From Ramlibacter tataouinensis (GTDB taxonomy: Bacteria; Pseudomonadota; Gammaproteobacteria; Burkholderiales; Burkholderiaceae_C), in contig NZ_CP116009.1 of assembly GCF_027941915.1 (NCBI RefSeq), positions 4,092,001 through 4,156,000 on the forward strand: a stretch of 64,000 nt of DNA, given 5' to 3'. Shown here piece by piece: positions 63,609 through 64,000 of this stretch. Below the pieces are notes generated by a model that was given only the letters and a program-made list of their open reading frames with translations, searched no databases and was not told where the DNA came from. The position numbers and the translations under genes were made by a program. Every line of letters begins with the position of its first letter. Positions within the stretch are counted from its first letter, which is position 1.

Positions 63609-63633
63609 GGAGCGGAGGGCCGAGACCGCCCCT

Positions 63634-63642
63634 TGCTATAAT
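63634..63642 (+). promoter_or_regulatory. Extended -10 promoter for rpsF
   Basis: TGCTATAAT is a consensus extended -10 (TGn plus TATAAT) 62 nt before the rpsF start; no -35 is visible, which extended -10 promoters can tolerate. The leader would be about 55 nt. Ribosomal leaders of this operon can bind S6:S18, but I could not identify such a fold here. Confidence 0.7.
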
Positions 63643-63704
63643 GCCCGGCTTTGCCTTGCCACACTGCCACGACGCGGCGGGTGGCTCAACCACAAGGAGA
63701 GTCC

Positions 63705-64000
63705 ATGCGTCACTACGAGATCGTGCTCTTGATCCACCCGGACCAGAGCGAGCAGGTTCCGGCCATGCTGGAGCGCTACAAGGGAATGATCACCGCCGGC
63801 AACGGCAAGATCCACCGCGTCGAGGACTGGGGCCGTCGCCAGCTGGCCTACCAGATCAACAAGCTCGGCAAGGCGCACTACCTGTGCATCAACATCGAGG
63901 CCGACCAGAACGTGATGGGCGAGCTCGAGCACGCCTTCCGCTTCAACGACGCCGTGCTGCGCCACCTGACGGTGCTGAAGAAGAAGGCCGACACCGGCCC
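63705..64000 (+). CDS. rpsF: 30S ribosomal protein S6, 3' partial
   Basis: The frame starts [22 protein letters not shown] and continues with [24 protein letters not shown], the S6 ferredoxin-like fold. The window ends inside the C-terminal tail after [15 protein letters not shown]6 binds 16S rRNA with S18. AAGGAGA lies 6 nt before the ATG. priB and rpsR are expected beyond the edge. Confidence 0.97.
   Translation, partial: MRHYEIVLLIHPDQSEQVPAMLERYKGMITAGNGKIHRVEDWGRRQLAYQINKLGKAHYLCINIEADQNVMGELEHAFRFNDAVLRHLTVLKKKADTG

Overview
The window is very GC-rich and densely coded. It carries markers typical of Betaproteobacteria, order Burkholderiales, and most resembles Comamonadaceae: an EF-P with arginine at position 32 together with its rhamnosyltransferase EarP, a surE-pcm-nlpD-rpoS cluster, HU followed by tRNA-Val, and a VC_2705-type sodium symporter cluster. 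The assignment comes from gene content and protein style; no search was run. I see no rRNA, CRISPR array, prophage or recognisable transposase. No gap between genes reaches 300 bases. The longest are 16980-17273 (hup promoter and leader) and 19741-19990 (a terminator, then featureless DNA).

Layout. 1-5586: end of rmuC, an MFS exporter, a LOG-family protein, a GYF-like membrane protein, an AEC transporter and a DUF3445 haem N-demethylase homologue. 5637-11778: efp and earP, separated by a lipid A modification block (eptA with a PmrA-type direct repeat upstream, a sensor kinase/response regulator pair and a PAP2 phosphatase). 11801-17546: uvrC, a lipoprotein, pgsA, an EamA transporter, a tartrate/malate dehydrogenase and hup. 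17565-19740: tRNA-Val, ppiD and tRNA-His. 19991-28873: a block downstream of tRNA-His holding a broken MgtA-like ATPase, mprF, a membrane phosphoesterase and a second P-type ATPase. 28911-34007: a c-type cytochrome, alcohol dehydrogenase, acyl-CoA dehydrogenase, thiolase and quinone reductase. 34107-39830: surE-pcm-nlpD-rpoS, a PolB-like exonuclease and rlmD.

39946-48403 is mainly an iron region: an HbpS/GlcG protein, the operon bfd-[24-residue ORF]-tonB-exbB-exbD-hemP, the operon fiu-like receptor-piuC-FMN hydroxy-acid oxidase, and bacterioferritin. Two identical 20-bp Fur-like boxes precede the two operons. 48507-50787 encodes AhpF and AhpC. 51406-54811 is the divergent pair ppsR/ppsA. 54881-63608 has two paralogous VC_2705-family symporters, only one with its DUF4212 small subunit, plus a TPR protein, a cNMP/CBS/DUF294 signalling protein and a DnaQ-like exonuclease. 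The window ends in rpsF.

Themes. EptA and MprF both reduce negative surface charge, which suggests resistance to cationic peptides. Iron uptake (TonB system, receptor), storage (Bfr) and release (Bfd) sit together next to peroxide defence (AhpCF). Several genes have a -10-like hexamer 6-9 nt before the start codon and no Shine-Dalgarno sequence, which points to frequent leaderless transcription. The most unusual signals are the EF-hand-like loops in both symporters, the 27-bp palindrome at the start of the PolB-like exonuclease gene, the small ORF inside the tonB operon, and the split efp/earP pair.
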